Origin: Trichopria drosophilae
Taxonomy: Eukaryota; Arthropoda; Insecta; Hymenoptera; Diapriidae
Direction of reading: 5' to 3'
Assembly: GCA_030407085.1 (NCBI GenBank)
Contig: CM059582.1
Location: forward strand, 67,847,501 to 67,911,500
DNA: 64,000 nt
The translations under genes and the position numbers were made by a program. Positions within the stretch are counted from its first letter, which is position 1, and every line of letters starts with the position of its first letter. Positions 25,076-36,384 of this stretch are shown piece by piece. The notes beneath the pieces are model-generated. The model saw only the letters and a list, made by a program, of their open reading frames with translations. It searched no databases and was not told the DNA's origin.

Positions 25076-26035
25076 TAATACTCGGGGAAGAAAACTGCAC
25101 CAGAAGGGAAAAGGGTTGGGAGTATTTCACGTTATTTTATTTATTTACTTTTATTTTATTTACTAAAAACTCTCAATTCCACATAGGGCCTTTTACAATA
25201 AATAAACAAAACATATTCTTATTTGTTTTTTTTTTGTATTCTTTTCTTGAATACAATTTTGGCTTTCGCCATGAATAACGAAAAAATGTGGCCATGTCGT
25301 GCATGTACTGATTGCGTGCCTGCTGACGCCTCCGCATCTGATGAGTTGGTGCCCATTGGCCTCTCGGTTCATTGGCTCTATGTTGTTCCTGTAAAATAAA
25401 TGCAGAATGAAACTGGGTGCATGTGTGTATCTATGTGTATGTGTTATATTATATATATATCTTACATCTTCTGGTTAAAAAATTGTTAAAAAAGTGTCTA
25501 AAAAATGAATTATTACAGCGCACAGTTTCCTTGCTTTTTTTTTAGGTTAGAGGAGCCTCGAGCTACATAATTATTCATAAGGGGCATTCTATCTCAAACC
25601 GTCCCACCGACAAAAGACAATCGCAAAAAGAACATTTTTCAAGTAAATTCCGTCAAATAAAAATGAAATTATTTATAGTATGTTATGCAGTATTTCGAAA
25701 GAAAATTGATTGTTCTTTGAAATGGCCGTTATGTTTTTCAACGTTTATTTCAATTTCATATAGAAATTTAAGTGTAAAATAAAGAATTCTTGAGATCTCA
25801 AAACCCCCGGGCCCCTTTACATTTTCTTGATATTTATGTGAAAAGAAAGCTCAGCGTTTGTAGTTTCAAGTGCTATGCATTTTTTTATGGACTTTTGAGA
25901 GAATTTGAAGATAAAAATGATAAAATATATTCAATCCTAACCCGTCCAGTCGACATGTCAGAATCGCATTTTATATTATATTGGAATAATATTGGAATAA
26001 TAATGGAATAAATATCAGTGCAATTGTTTTCATAT
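24933..26035 (+). repeat. 1.1-kb direct repeat, copy 1
   Basis: Nearly identical to 33682-34797, with only small indels and sparse substitutions. Both include a 42-codon ORF (25271-25399 here: MNNEKMWPCRACTDCV..), followed by an AATAAA-like 'aaataaatg'. The antisense reading of that stretch is also open in this copy but has a stop in copy 2. The unit's right end is interrupted by the LINE at 26042. Confidence 0.85.
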
Positions 26036-26390
26036 ACATATTTATTTATTTATTTTATTTATTTATTTATATACGGGCATTTCTGCCCTTTAAACATACA
26101 AACAAGTATACAATTATACCTTTTTACGCCAAAAAAGAAGAATTACAATAAAACGACATATACCTATACTAGTAACATAGCGTTGACTGAAGCTTAATTA
26201 GTTTTCACATTCATTGATAATATCTAAATAAGTTATCCGCTGATAATATTTTGAATCTGTCATATGAACTAACTTCGCGAACATTATTGTTTAATGCATT
26301 CCACGCTCGCTTAAGTCGTGGAACCGGAGAAAAGAATAGGTAGTTACTTTTGAGAGTAGATTCTAAGATGGTACGAGGATTACGAATAGA

Positions 26391-29147
26391 CTATGGATTG
26401 GTTCTGTGTGGAAATAATGTAGATAAATTGGTATCCGATAAAGATGTTAAAATACGATACACAATCAATACATCATGATAGGAATGTAGTGATTTTAGAG
26501 TAGGGAACTTAAACTGAGTGGCAATGGCATTATAGCTGTGGTCGAGATGCGACATATGATGTCCTGATTTAAAAGTAAGGAACCTGAGGGACTTTCGAAG
26601 TACCCCCTCGAGCATATTAATGTCTAATTGGGTATATGGAGACCAGATCGGAGACGCATAAGTTAAATGCGGTAATACTAGTGAGCGTATCAGATACGAG
26701 ATAGTATGAGGATCTTTAAAGTCCGAAGTTGTCCTCCGTATAAACCCCAGCATCCTAAGCGCTTTTGTACGGCAATAAGCTAACTACCGGACTACCACGC
26801 CAAGATCGATGTGTTTGGTGACTCTAGTTAATTGCTTATCATTCAGCTTATATTCGAATTCAAATTTTTGCGATCCTCGACCAAAGCTTAAGCATTTACA
26901 CTTCTCTACGTTTAATTTAAGGCAATTCCGCTCAGTCCATTCTCTAATCGAATTCAGATCTTATTGTAACTTTGACGCATCCATCGGGGATAAAATTTGA
27001 GAGAAAAGTTTAATATCATCTGCAAAAATCAAGAACTTTGAAAACCGTATAAACTTATTTATGTCGTTAATATAAAAGGTGAAAAGAATTGGTCCTAAGT
27101 GGGATCCTTGTGGAACTCCAGAAGGTACCGTAATGGATGGTGAAATACCGTTCTTAATTTTTACACATTGTGATCTATTCCATAAATAAGATTGAATCCA
27201 ACGCATAAATGAGCCTGGAAAATCAATATGGTTTAATTTACTCAACAAGATGTTATGGTTTATACCGTCAAAGGCTTTTGAAAAGTCTAAGTATATAGTA
27301 TCTACTTGTGAATTTACAGCTAGAACATTTGAAACAAAGTCTGAAAACAATAGTAAGTTTGTGACCGTCGACTTTCCTCTGCGGAAACCATGTTGATTTT
27401 CAATAATACTACTCGATAGTACCTCATATAAACGATTGGCTACTATAGAATCGAAAAGTTTCGGAATGCAACTAATTACTGCAACCGGCCGATAGTTTTC
27501 GACATTATTTTTATCTCCATTCTTGAAAATGGGGGTAATAAAAATTTCTTTCCATTTTGATGGAAAAACACCATCGTTCAACGAAGCATTAAAGAGATAG
27601 CTTAATGGATTGAGCAGGGAGGTCAAACAGTTTTTTATTAAGATAGAAGGGATGCCATCAGATCCTTGTGTAAACGACGATTTTGTGTTACCTACTGCAT
27701 TCTTAATCTCACTATCAGAAATAATAAATTTATCTATTGAATGGCGACTAACAGTATGCTCTACTAACGGGTTAGAACTCGTAACAGCGGAGTACACTGA
27801 GGAGAAATAATTATTAAATAGAGAAGCTATTTCATTTTTATTAGAAGATGAGTTATTTTTATATTTCATATTAGATGGCATTGCATTACTATCACGGGAA
27901 GAATTTATAAAAGACCAAAAAGTTTTAATGTTCATTTTCGACTTTGACTCAATGTCAGCGATATACTTTTTATAGAGTGCTTTCGATTCTTTTATACACC
28001 TCGCACGAATCTGTTTGAACTCTATAAAATCCGCGGGTATTTTAAATCGTTTCCAACTACGGTGAGCCCTTTTCTTTGCGAAAACAAGATCTTTAAGTTC
28101 ACTATTGAACCAAGGCGGGAAATGACATGAAGTTAGACGCATTAACGGAACATGTTTCACGACACTACTACAAACAATTTTATAAAAATTTGACAACGAC
28201 TTTTCGATGTCGGGTTCGTCCATAACATCCATCCAATTGGCACTAGCAAGTTCCCTGTCGATCTCAGAAAAGTTCGCTTTATTATAGTTCAAAGATGTAA
28301 AATTAAATGTAGAATATTCAGACTTTTCGCAAGTAAGATAAAAAAACGCATGAATATGGTGAGCATCTGTCGGAATTAGGAAATCCGGACTGCAATGGTA
28401 TGAAGTGTCAGAAGGAGATGAAAACATGAGATCTAGAGAATAACCCTTGCTGGGATGAACAGGGAAATACTGAGACAATTCTAAATATGAAAAGATATCA
28501 TTACAAACGATCGCAGCCTGTTTAATCTGAGGCGGGGCATACCCTACGGTTCTAAATCCCGACGACCCCCAAACTATATTCGGCAAATTAAAATCGCCGG
28601 AAATTACCCACGGAACATCGGTAAATCGTAGCGCAATGTTTTCGATGAAATCGGAAAATAAATTATAATCTTCAACCGACGCAGACGGAGAAAAATAAGA
28701 CACGGACACTAACTTTCTCGACAAATACGAACTAATTAAAATAACTAAATGTTCCGAATATAAAAACTTTGACGATGACACGACCGAACATGAAATATTT
28801 GATTTCGTTGCAATCAAAACTCCACCTCCGCGTTGATGAGAAGACAAAGATCTGTCCGTGCGGAAAATTGTAAACCCGGGCAGACCTATTTCAGATTCCA
28901 TGACGTCATCATATAACCAGGTCTCCGTGAGGATGATAACATTCGGTTGAGGTTGAATGATCCCAATGCTGTTGCGAATATCTGCCAATTTCGTCCGAAT
29001 ACCTCGAGCATTTTGGTAGTAAAGAATTAGATTTCCATAACTCTTTATGCCCCCAGATGTTATTAATGACGTATCATTATTCCGATTCTTTTGATAACAT
29101 GTAGTGCGGACACATCTGTCATTCTGATGAAATGTACTAGAAATCAC
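26391..29147 (-). pseudogene. LINE ORF2: endonuclease and reverse transcriptase
   Basis: One long open frame covers 29147-26961. The endonuclease has YYQNARGIRTKL, TETWL, RGGGVLIATKS and SGDFNLPNIVW. The RT has RPVAVISCIPKLFDSIVANR, GFRRGKSTVTNLL, DTIYLDFSKAFDGINH, PSGVPQGSHLGP and FADDIKLF, so its active site is intact. A stop near 26960 and a deletion or frameshift around 26760 separate it from the C-terminal part (26753-26391; LIRSLVLPHLTYASPIWSP). The long intact frame makes this one of the younger elements here. The clade call (CR1 or Jockey) is provisional. Confidence 0.88.
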
Positions 29148-29178
29148 ACATTTTGAGTAAATATCAAAATTTCTGTTT

Positions 29179-29672
29179 AATTAGGTTCTCAAAATCTTCC
29201 ACGGAATCGATGGCATGTATGGTATCGTTTGCATCTCGCAAGATAAATTGAGGATCCTCGGCGAAAGATTTTCAATCCATTTTGTTTTGCAAACTCACGT
29301 GCTCTGGTAAATAGTTCGAAGTGTTCCTGAGGTAAGAAATCATTAATAAAAATTTCAGAGTTTGAAGCTCTCTCCGGAAAAATCACATTTCAACTGAATG
29401 ATTTCAACCGCCGGCACGCCTGCAGAAGGGTGTTCCTCTTGCCGCGTGAAGCAAGACGCACGAAAATGTTTCGAGGCCGCGACAAATTTGGCAAAGCCGC
29501 GCTTGTCGATGCCGTGACAGCTGGTGACGGATTATTAGTATTTAATCGAGGAGGGGGCATGCGGTTTACCCTTTCCACCTCCGAAGATAGGAGGGGAACA
29601 CCAAGAGATGCAGCGACAACGCATACCGACTCAACGGCAACCTCGTTAACTGCTTCAGGTAAAAAACATATT
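29179..29672 (-). pseudogene. LINE ORF1, C-terminal part
   Basis: The - strand encodes FVRLASRGKRNTLLQACRR, then a degenerate RRM-like end (FINDFLPQEHFELFTRARE) and DANDTIHAIDSVEDFENLIK. The TAA lies about 30 bases before the ORF2 start. A stop near 29390 and a frameshift near 29260 break it; the N-terminus is lost at the insertion boundary. Such proteins bind element RNA. Confidence 0.7.
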
Positions 29673-29699
29673 TAAAAAAAATAATCAGTTTTCCACAGG

Positions 29700-30125
29700 T
29701 TAGCGCTCTTTTTAAATTTAAAATAATGAAAAATGAAATTCGATTGTGACATGTCGACTGGATGGGTTAGGATTGAATATATTTTATCATTTTGTCTTCA
29801 AATTCTCTCAAAAATCCATGAAAAAATGCATGGTTCTTGAAACTAGACATGCTGAGCTTTCTTTTCATACAAGTTTCAAGAAAATGTAATGGGGGGTATT
29901 TTGAGACATGAAGAGTTCGTTATTTTAAACTTGAATTTCTATATGAAAATGAGAGAAATATTAAAAAATATAAGGGCCATTTCAGTGAAGAATAAATTTT
30001 CTTTCATAATAGTGCACAACATATTATAAATAATTTAATTTTTATACAAAATCCGCATGAAAAATGCTCTACACGCGATTGTCTTTTGTCGGTTTGAGAT
30101 AGAATGACCCATAAACAAGTCGAAT
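29700..30125 (-). repeat. Inverted, diverged copy of part of the 1.1-kb repeat
   Basis: The reverse complement aligns to about 25585-26000 and 34345-34750, sharing 'cattctatctcaaacc', 'atattcaatcctaaccc' and 'gtcgacatgtca'. It is visibly more diverged than the two direct copies are from each other. Confidence 0.75.
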
Positions 30126-30480
30126 ATACACTGTAAAAAGTTGCAAAGAACTTTACAAGACTGTTGTATCATTGAACGAATACAAGTCCCGCTGCACATT
30201 TGTGTAAGTCAATTTATTTGTATAACACTGCAACTGATTTTCTATTACAACTTTCAGATTACGTGTTACGTATATTGTACCTACTAAATGCTGAAACAGT
30301 TGAAAAAAAATAGTGAACTTCGTACTGTCATACAAAACAGTTACGAAGTTGACACTTTTTAATTGATTTAGCATTTATAAGGCACAATATATAGAAAATG
30401 TGATCAAAAATTGGTGTACAAACTCACTCACAATGTTTATACAAATGAATCGAGTTACACAAATTTGTAACAGCACTTGT
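30126..30480. other. Non-coding spacer
   Basis: AT-rich; I see no gene. The - ORF at 30153-30374 has no domain. Confidence 0.4.
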
Positions 30481-31065
30481 AGGCGTTTAGTAGTCAGCAC
30501 ACGCAAAAAATACCATGTAAAAACACGATATAAAATTCCTAACTTTCAAAAATAAAAATCCAACTAATATAACAAAGTTGTCAGAGAGAGAGAGAGAAAT
30601 AACAAATACATACAAACAGAAAACAACGAGAAAAATTTACCAATTTGTCGTCTACATGGCTCGCGTCCGTGACCGGATCGGCTTCCTTATGGGAGAGTTG
30701 GCCTTTGCCCGCATCCTCGGTCTCCGCATTTTCGCGTTTTTTATATTTATTCCATTTCTGAAATGTCTCATAATATATTAAAATGTTTCAGGTCAACGAA
30801 GAAGGAGCAACGAACAACGAGGAGACCGAGGATGCGGGCAAAGGCCAACTCTCCCATAAGGAAGCCGATCCGGTCACGGACGCGAGCCATGTAGACGACA
30901 AATTGGTAAATTTTTCTCGCTGTTTTCTGTTTGTATGTATTTGTTATTTCTCTCTCTCTCTCTGACAACTTTGTTATATTAGTTGGATTTTTATTTTTGA
31001 AGGTTAGGAATTTTATATCGTGTTTTTACATTGTATTTTTTGCGTGTGCTGACTACTAAACGCCT
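30481..31065. repeat. Large near-perfect palindrome, 245-bp arms
   Basis: Arms 30481-30725 and 30821-31065 are near-identical inverted copies with a 95-bp spacer. The right arm and spacer hold an exon-like unit on +: 'tttcag' at about 30792, an open stretch (VNEEGATNNEETEDAGKGQL..) to 'gacaaattg' and then 'gtaaat' at ~30906. The same reading is mirrored on - in the left arm. This could be a captured exon or chance. No transposase is present. Confidence 0.75.
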
Positions 31066-31794
31066 ACTTTCATTTTTTAGACACTTTTTTAACAATTTCT
31101 ATAGGGAAATAGGTTCCTTATTACAAGAGCTACCCAGTTTCCTCGCTTCCTTGTTAGTTTTGGGCTGCTGGGCGAGATGAAGCATACAAAAGTAACGTTC
31201 TTATATATATATATTAGGGTGATTCAAAATAAAAAGGAACGGAATATGGACACGGCTCTTGATTTATTCAAAAGTACATAAAAGAACAAGAATTTTGACC
31301 CCTTACAAAACGCGATTGGTTAAATTTTAGAGGTGGCTCAAAGCGCCGGAAGTTTCAAACTTTTAATTAAAAATAACTTCTGCGACAAACATTTGTCTAT
31401 TAACCCTATTATTTAAATCAATATATCTTAAAGGGTTTTCAAGGTCAACAATCACAAATCTGTAGTCAGATTTCCAAATTCAAAATGGCGGACTCAAAAT
31501 GGCGGAAGAATATTTGAAAAGCAATCCTATTTTTATAAAATTTAGTATACAATGGTTTTTGGGGTCGCAGACTATGAATCTGAAGTCGGATTTTAAAAAT
31601 TCAAAATGGCGGACTCAAAATGGCAGAAGAATTTTTGAAAAGCTATCCTATTTTTATAAAATTTAGTATACAATGGTTTTTGAGGTCGCAGATTATGAAG
31701 AGGCCGAGCATAATAAGAACTTTACCTTTTTTTTATTCTCTCATTCGTTATAATTAACTCGAAAATTTTAAAATCGAGTTTTATTTAACACGAA

Positions 31795-31885
31795 ACTTTA
31801 ACGTTAACGACGTTCTATCCTTTAATCTCTCATGCAGTTAGAAACGGGTAGAACGACGTCAAGGTTAAAGTTTCGAGTTTAAGTT
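31795..31885. repeat. Short palindrome inside the TIR element
   Basis: 'gaaactttaacgttaacgac' and its inverted partner 'gacgtcaaggttaaagtttc' face each other across ~45 bp. Confidence 0.65.
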
Positions 31886-32001
31886 CTATGGGCTTGGGTG
31901 GAAATGAGAGACAAATTGCAATGATCTCTGGGAAATGAAATCGGACATGTCATTAATGGGGTAGCTGCCCAAGTCTTCGATAACAGCTCTTTCATGAACG
32001 G

Positions 32002-32500
32002 TTATGCTCGTTCCTTATTTTGAAATGCTTTTACCATTTTTAATTTGATCTCGACTGATACATCATCGTCGAAAAATGCCAGTGGAGCAAGTTCATAGCT
32101 CAAGTACCATAGATGCCCAGAAAATTTGTTTATTGCAGCCTGTGACACCTGTTTGTTTACTTGGTCATACTCTTGGAGTGACCTTAAAAGTCGGAGATCA
32201 TTTCTCGGCGCAGAAATCGCAAGTGGTGCCCTAAACCAAGCTTTAGTGTATACTTTGACCACAAAAATGCGCACTTCACTTAGGCCCGAAAGTTCACTAC
32301 TTGGTAAGTGAAATTGTGATCGAAACATATATATTTTTAAACTGTACAAAGCTTTAGCCATCCATCTAGCGTGGTGTACTGCACCAGGTGTACGAAATTT
32401 TATCCCACACGGAGGAGTTTAGCTGATAAAAATTAAAATAAGTTCGAGAAACTCTTTATAATCATCTCTTGGTTGGGTGTTCTTAAACAAATAAAATTAG
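32002..32500 (-). pseudogene. Broken gene of an unnamed conserved-looking family inside the TIR element
   Basis: The - ORF 32361-32002 encodes an alpha-helix-rich, well-composed protein (KVYTKAWFRAPLAISAPRND, FSGHLWYLSYELAPLAFFDD). The same frame extends upstream past its Met through FRTPGAVHHARWMAKALY. Beyond one TAA near 32419 it continues through QPRDDYKEFLELILIFI to about 32500. So the reading frame was longer and has acquired a stop. The sequence looks like a real protein domain that I have seen as 'uncharacterised' in invertebrates, but I cannot name the family. Neither transposase nor host function can be assigned. Confidence 0.55.
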
Positions 32501-33559
32501 AACTATCAGTAATAATATAAATTAATGACTCTATCGTTTACATTATTCAACAAGAAATATTAATAAAATGTCGATATCTGCTTTTATTTAACCTCTAGAG
32601 TCACGACGTTTTTTCGGCACCTTTAGAGCCATGACCAGGGTAGTTTTCGTCCTGAATGTTCTTAAATATGCAAAAGTGATGTAAAAAATCTGAAAAAATT
32701 CATGCAGCTTTTTTGAACCTTCAACTTGAAGTCCCAATTATAGTGTTAATTAAAACTCGATTTTAAATTATTCGAGTTAATTATAACGAATGAGAGAATA
32801 GAAAAAAAATGTAATGTTCTTATTATGCTCCGGCCTCTTCATAATCTGCGACCCCAAAAACCATTGGATACCAAATATTATAAAAATAGGATTGCTTTTT
32901 AAAAATTCTTCCGCCATTTTGAATTTTTAAAATCTGACTTCAGATTCATAATCTGCGACCCCAAAAACCATTGGATACCAAATATTATAAAAATAGGATT
33001 GCTTTTTAAAAATTCTTCCGCCATTTTGAGTCCGCCATTTTGAATTTTTAAAATCTGACTTCAGATTCATAATCTGCGACCCCAAAAACCATTGTATACT
33101 AAATTTTAAAAAAATAGGATTGCTTTTCAAAAATTCTTCCGCCATTTTGAGTCCGCCATTTTGAATTTGGAAATCTGACTACAGATTCGTGATTGTTGAC
33201 CTTGAAAACCTTTTAAGATATATTGATTTAAATAATCGGGTTAATAGACAAATGTTTGTCGCAGAAGTTATTTTTAATTAAAATTTTGAAACTTCCGGCG
33301 CTTTGAGCCACCTCTAAAATTTAACCAATCGCGTTTTGTAAGGGGTCAAAATTCTTGTTCATTTATGTACTTTTGAATAAATCAACAGCCATGTCCATAT
33401 TCCATTCCTTTTTATTTTGAATCACCCTAATATATATATATATATATATATATATGTCTTACATTTTCTGGGATCTGCTGATGGTCATTTTCGTTCTGAA
33501 ATTAGAAAAATACCTGAACGTTACTTTTGTATGCTTCATCTCGCCCAACAGCCCAAAAA

Positions 33560-33628
33560 ATCCGCATAAAAAATGCTCTACACGCGGTTGTCTTTTGTGG
33601 GTTTGAGATAAAATAACTCATAAACAAG

Positions 33629-33640
<12 letters not shown>
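33560..33640 (+). repeat. Fragment of the 30040-30125 repeat
   Basis: 'aatccgcataaaaaatgctc' through 'cataaacaagtcga' repeats 30047-30123 in the same orientation, followed by a (TA)n run at 33636-33692. Confidence 0.7.

Positions 33641-33692
<52 letters not shown>
33636..33692. repeat. (TA)n microsatellite
   Basis: Uninterrupted TA dinucleotides between the repeat fragment and copy 2 of the 1.1-kb repeat. Confidence 0.9.
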
Positions 33693-33695
<3 letters not shown>

Positions 33696-34190
33696 TTGAT
33701 TTACTTATTATTTTGTAAACTGCGAAATAAATTTTTTACTTTTTTTTCATTACGTTTATAAATAAGTATATGAATCTTTTTGTTTTACTTTTTGTATATA
33801 TAAGTTTGTAAATATGTGTGAAATAAATAATACTCGGGGAAGAAAGCTGCACCAGAAGGGAAAAGGGTTGGGAGTATTTCACGTTATTTTATTTATTTAC
33901 TTTTATTTTATTTACTAAAAACTCTCAATTGCCCATAGGGCCTTTTACAATAAATATACAGAACATATCCTTATTTGTTTTTTGTATTCCTTTCTTGAAT
34001 ACAATTTTGGCTTTCGCCATGAATAACGAAAAAATGTGGCCATGTCGTGCATGTACTGATTGCGTGCCTGCTGACGCCTCCGCATCTGAGGAGTTGGTAC
34101 TCATTGGCCTCTCGGTTCATTGGCTCTATGTTGTTCCTGTAAAATAAATGCAGAATGAAACTGGGTGCATGTGTGTATCTATGTGTATGT

Positions 34191-34224
<34 letters not shown>

Positions 34225-34797
34225 TACATCTTCTGGTTAAAAAACTGTTTAAAAAGTGTCTAAAAAATGAATTATTACAGTGCACAGTTTCCTTGCTTTT
34301 TTGTTAGGTTAGAGGAGCCTCGAGCTACATAATTATTCATAAGGGGCATTCTATCTCAAACCGTCCCACCGACAAAAGACAATCGCAAAAAGAACATTTT
34401 TCAAGTGAATTCCGTCAAATAAAAATGAAATTATTTATAGTATGTTATGCAGTATTTCGAAAGAAAATTGATTGTTCTTTGAAATGGCCGTTATGTTTTT
34501 CAACGTTTATTTCAATTTCATATAGAAATTTAAGTGTAAAATAAAGAATTCTTGAGATCTCAAAACCCCCGGGCCCCTTTACATTTTCTTGATATTTATG
34601 TGAAAAGAAAGCTCAGCGTTTGTAGTTTCAAGTGCTATGCATTTTTTTATGGACTTTTGAGAGAATTTGAAGATAAAAATGATAAAATATATTCAATCCT
34701 AACCCGTCCAGTCGACATGTCAGAATTGAATTTTATATTATATTGGAATAATATTGGAATAATAATGGAATAAATATTAGTGCATTTGTTTTCATAT
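33682..34797 (+). repeat. 1.1-kb direct repeat, copy 2 (LINE empty site at right end)
   Basis: Nearly identical to 24933-26035, with a longer TA run near 34195. Its right end continues without interruption through 'catatacatattttaaaaaa' to 'ttttccacaggtta', whereas copy 1 carries a LINE there. The small ORF 34020-34147 is the counterpart of 25271-25399 and stays open. Confidence 0.85.
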
Positions 34798-34835
34798 ACA
34801 TATTTTAAAAAAATAATCAGTTTTCCACAGGTTAG

Positions 34836-36105
34836 GTTCATCGTCTGGACACTTCATCGTCTACGACACTTTATCGTCTAGACACTTCATCGTCTGGGAC
34901 ATTTCATCGCGCTCCATACTTTCTTGTGTTATTAGCTTTTCTACGTGCACCAGGTGTTCAGGATCACCGATTACGTGGTCTAGGTGGTGCGCTCTGTAGC
35001 TTTTTATGTTATTAGCTATTCTATTTCCTGGAAAAAATTTCCCCATAGGGAACGGATCCACCGTTATCCCTATGTCATGGGGGGGGGGGGGGGGCTCCGC
35101 CCTCCATACCCCCTTCTTATACTAACTGAACATAACTAACCCCCTCAGGGTGTTGTAAGGTTTGCGAACCCACGTGCGACTCGGAGAGCTTGGATCCACC
35201 GTTGTCCCTATGTCCTGGGGGGCTCCGCCCCCCAGACCCCCCTTTTTATAATCACCTAACCTCCAACCAATAGATGTGAGTAAACCCACGTGAAAAATGC
35301 ATCCCTCCGGATATACCATGAAATGGTTAATTGATTGTATGCACAATTTTTGTTTCCAATGGAGGGCAATAAGTAGAGGAGGGTGACCCAATGCCGACCG
35401 TGATGGGAGATATAGAGCAGGGCGTAGTAAGTACAACCCGGTTGGGCTTGGTCGACTTTCCCCTACTTATTACACTACAAGCTCCCCGAGTCGCACGTGG
35501 CGTCGCTAACCTTACAACACCCTGAGGGGGTTAGTTAGGTTCAATTAGTACAAGAATGGGGTCTAGGGGGCAGACTTTCCCCATGACATAGGGACAACTG
35601 TGGATTCAAGCTCTACGAGTCCATGTATACCTGCGATTCCCTGGTACACGTATTTGCGCTAATAACACAAAAAGCTACGGATCGCACTACCTAGACCACG
35701 TAATCGGCAAATCTATACACCCAGTACACGCAGAATAGCTAATAACATAAAATTCTACGGATCCCACCACCTAGCCTGTAATCGGCGACCCTGAAGACCT
35801 GGTGCACGTAGAATAGCTAATAACATAAGAAACTATGAAGTGTCCCCGATGACGATGAGCCCCGGACGAACAAGTGTACCGGACGATGAAGTGTCCCAGA
35901 CGATGAAATGTCTCAGACGATGAAGTGTCCCAGACGATGAAGTGTCCCAGACGATGAAATGTCCCAGACGATGAAGTGTCCAAGACGATGATGTGTCCAG
36001 ACGATGAAGTGTCGTAGACGATGAAGTGTCCAGACGATGAAACGGAAGGCTATGAAGTGGGTTACGATGAAATAGAATACGATTAAGTGTACTGATACCC
36101 AGTCA
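34836..36105. repeat. Foldback element with inverted minisatellite arms
   Basis: The left arm begins with 17-18-bp units 'cacttcatcgtctgg' (34840-34912). The right arm ends with the inverse, 'gacgatgaagtgtccca', repeated about a dozen times (35870-36045). Inside, 'tgttattagc', 'cgattacgtggtctaggtgg' and 'ggatccaccgttgtccctat' also recur inverted between arms. A G-run lies at 35080-35094. ORFs across it (for example 35771-35983, 35122-35436) are by-products of repeats. Confidence 0.72.
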
Positions 36106-36337
36106 TATACATCGAAACCAAAGAATTCTAAATTCAGATTTCAGAAGTTAATTAATAATTCTTTTTGTTCAACTTTTATGATTTAAGTTCAATTTATACA
36201 TTATTCATATAAACAAAATCAAAATTTTATTATTCGCGATTATAATACGGAAATTTTTGCTAATGGATGACAATAGGAAATGTATTGAATCCAACGAAAC
36301 TGCTTTTTTAATAATAATAATTCTTTTAATTAGGATT
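36106..36337. other. Non-coding spacer
   Basis: AT-rich. 'aggaaatgtattgaatccaa' with 'cgaaactgctttt' (36269-36309) recurs at 36882-36915, so the next element sits between ~40-bp direct repeats. Confidence 0.5.
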
Positions 36338-36384
36338 GCAACTTAAATATATTTGTATAAAAATGCTGTAAAGCCAGAATTAAT

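Larger units (their letters stand above)
26042..29676 (-). mobile_element. CR1/Jockey-like LINE, 5'-truncated
   Basis: The 3' end is an (AAAT)n tail (26042-26072 on +) preceded by the stem 'gggcagaaatgccc'. The 5' end falls inside ORF1 at about 29676. 'acatattt' flanks both sides (26034-26041 and about 29669-29676), and the second copy of the host repeat keeps an uninterrupted site near 34797-34806. It is therefore a target-primed insertion into the 1.1-kb repeat. Confidence 0.82.
31214..33430. mobile_element. 2.2-kb TIR element in a TA-repeat context
   Basis: The ends are TTAGGGTGATTCAAAATAAA and its complement, flanked by (TA)n, which suits a TA-targeting DNA transposon. Inverted homology continues inward for over 300 bp (31214-31510 versus 33115-33430) and also outside (31161-31199 versus 33513-33552). 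Subterminal tandem units of ~120 bp ('aaaatggcgga' family) occur two-fold on the left and three-fold on the right, in inverted orientation. The core contains a broken gene (32002-32500). No DDE transposase is recognised. Confidence 0.7.

Noticed and set aside
30578..30968. Two mirror ORFs starting MSEREREITNTYKQ
   Set aside because: They are the same palindrome arm read on opposite strands, including a GA-repeat; no domain.
35122..35983. ORFs in the foldback region
   Set aside because: Products of repeats (for example S-G-T-F-H-R-L-G-H-F repeats) rather than genes.
34840..36050. CRISPR-like array
   Set aside because: The units are contiguous 17-18-bp minisatellite repeats with no unique spacers, in a eukaryotic transposon context.
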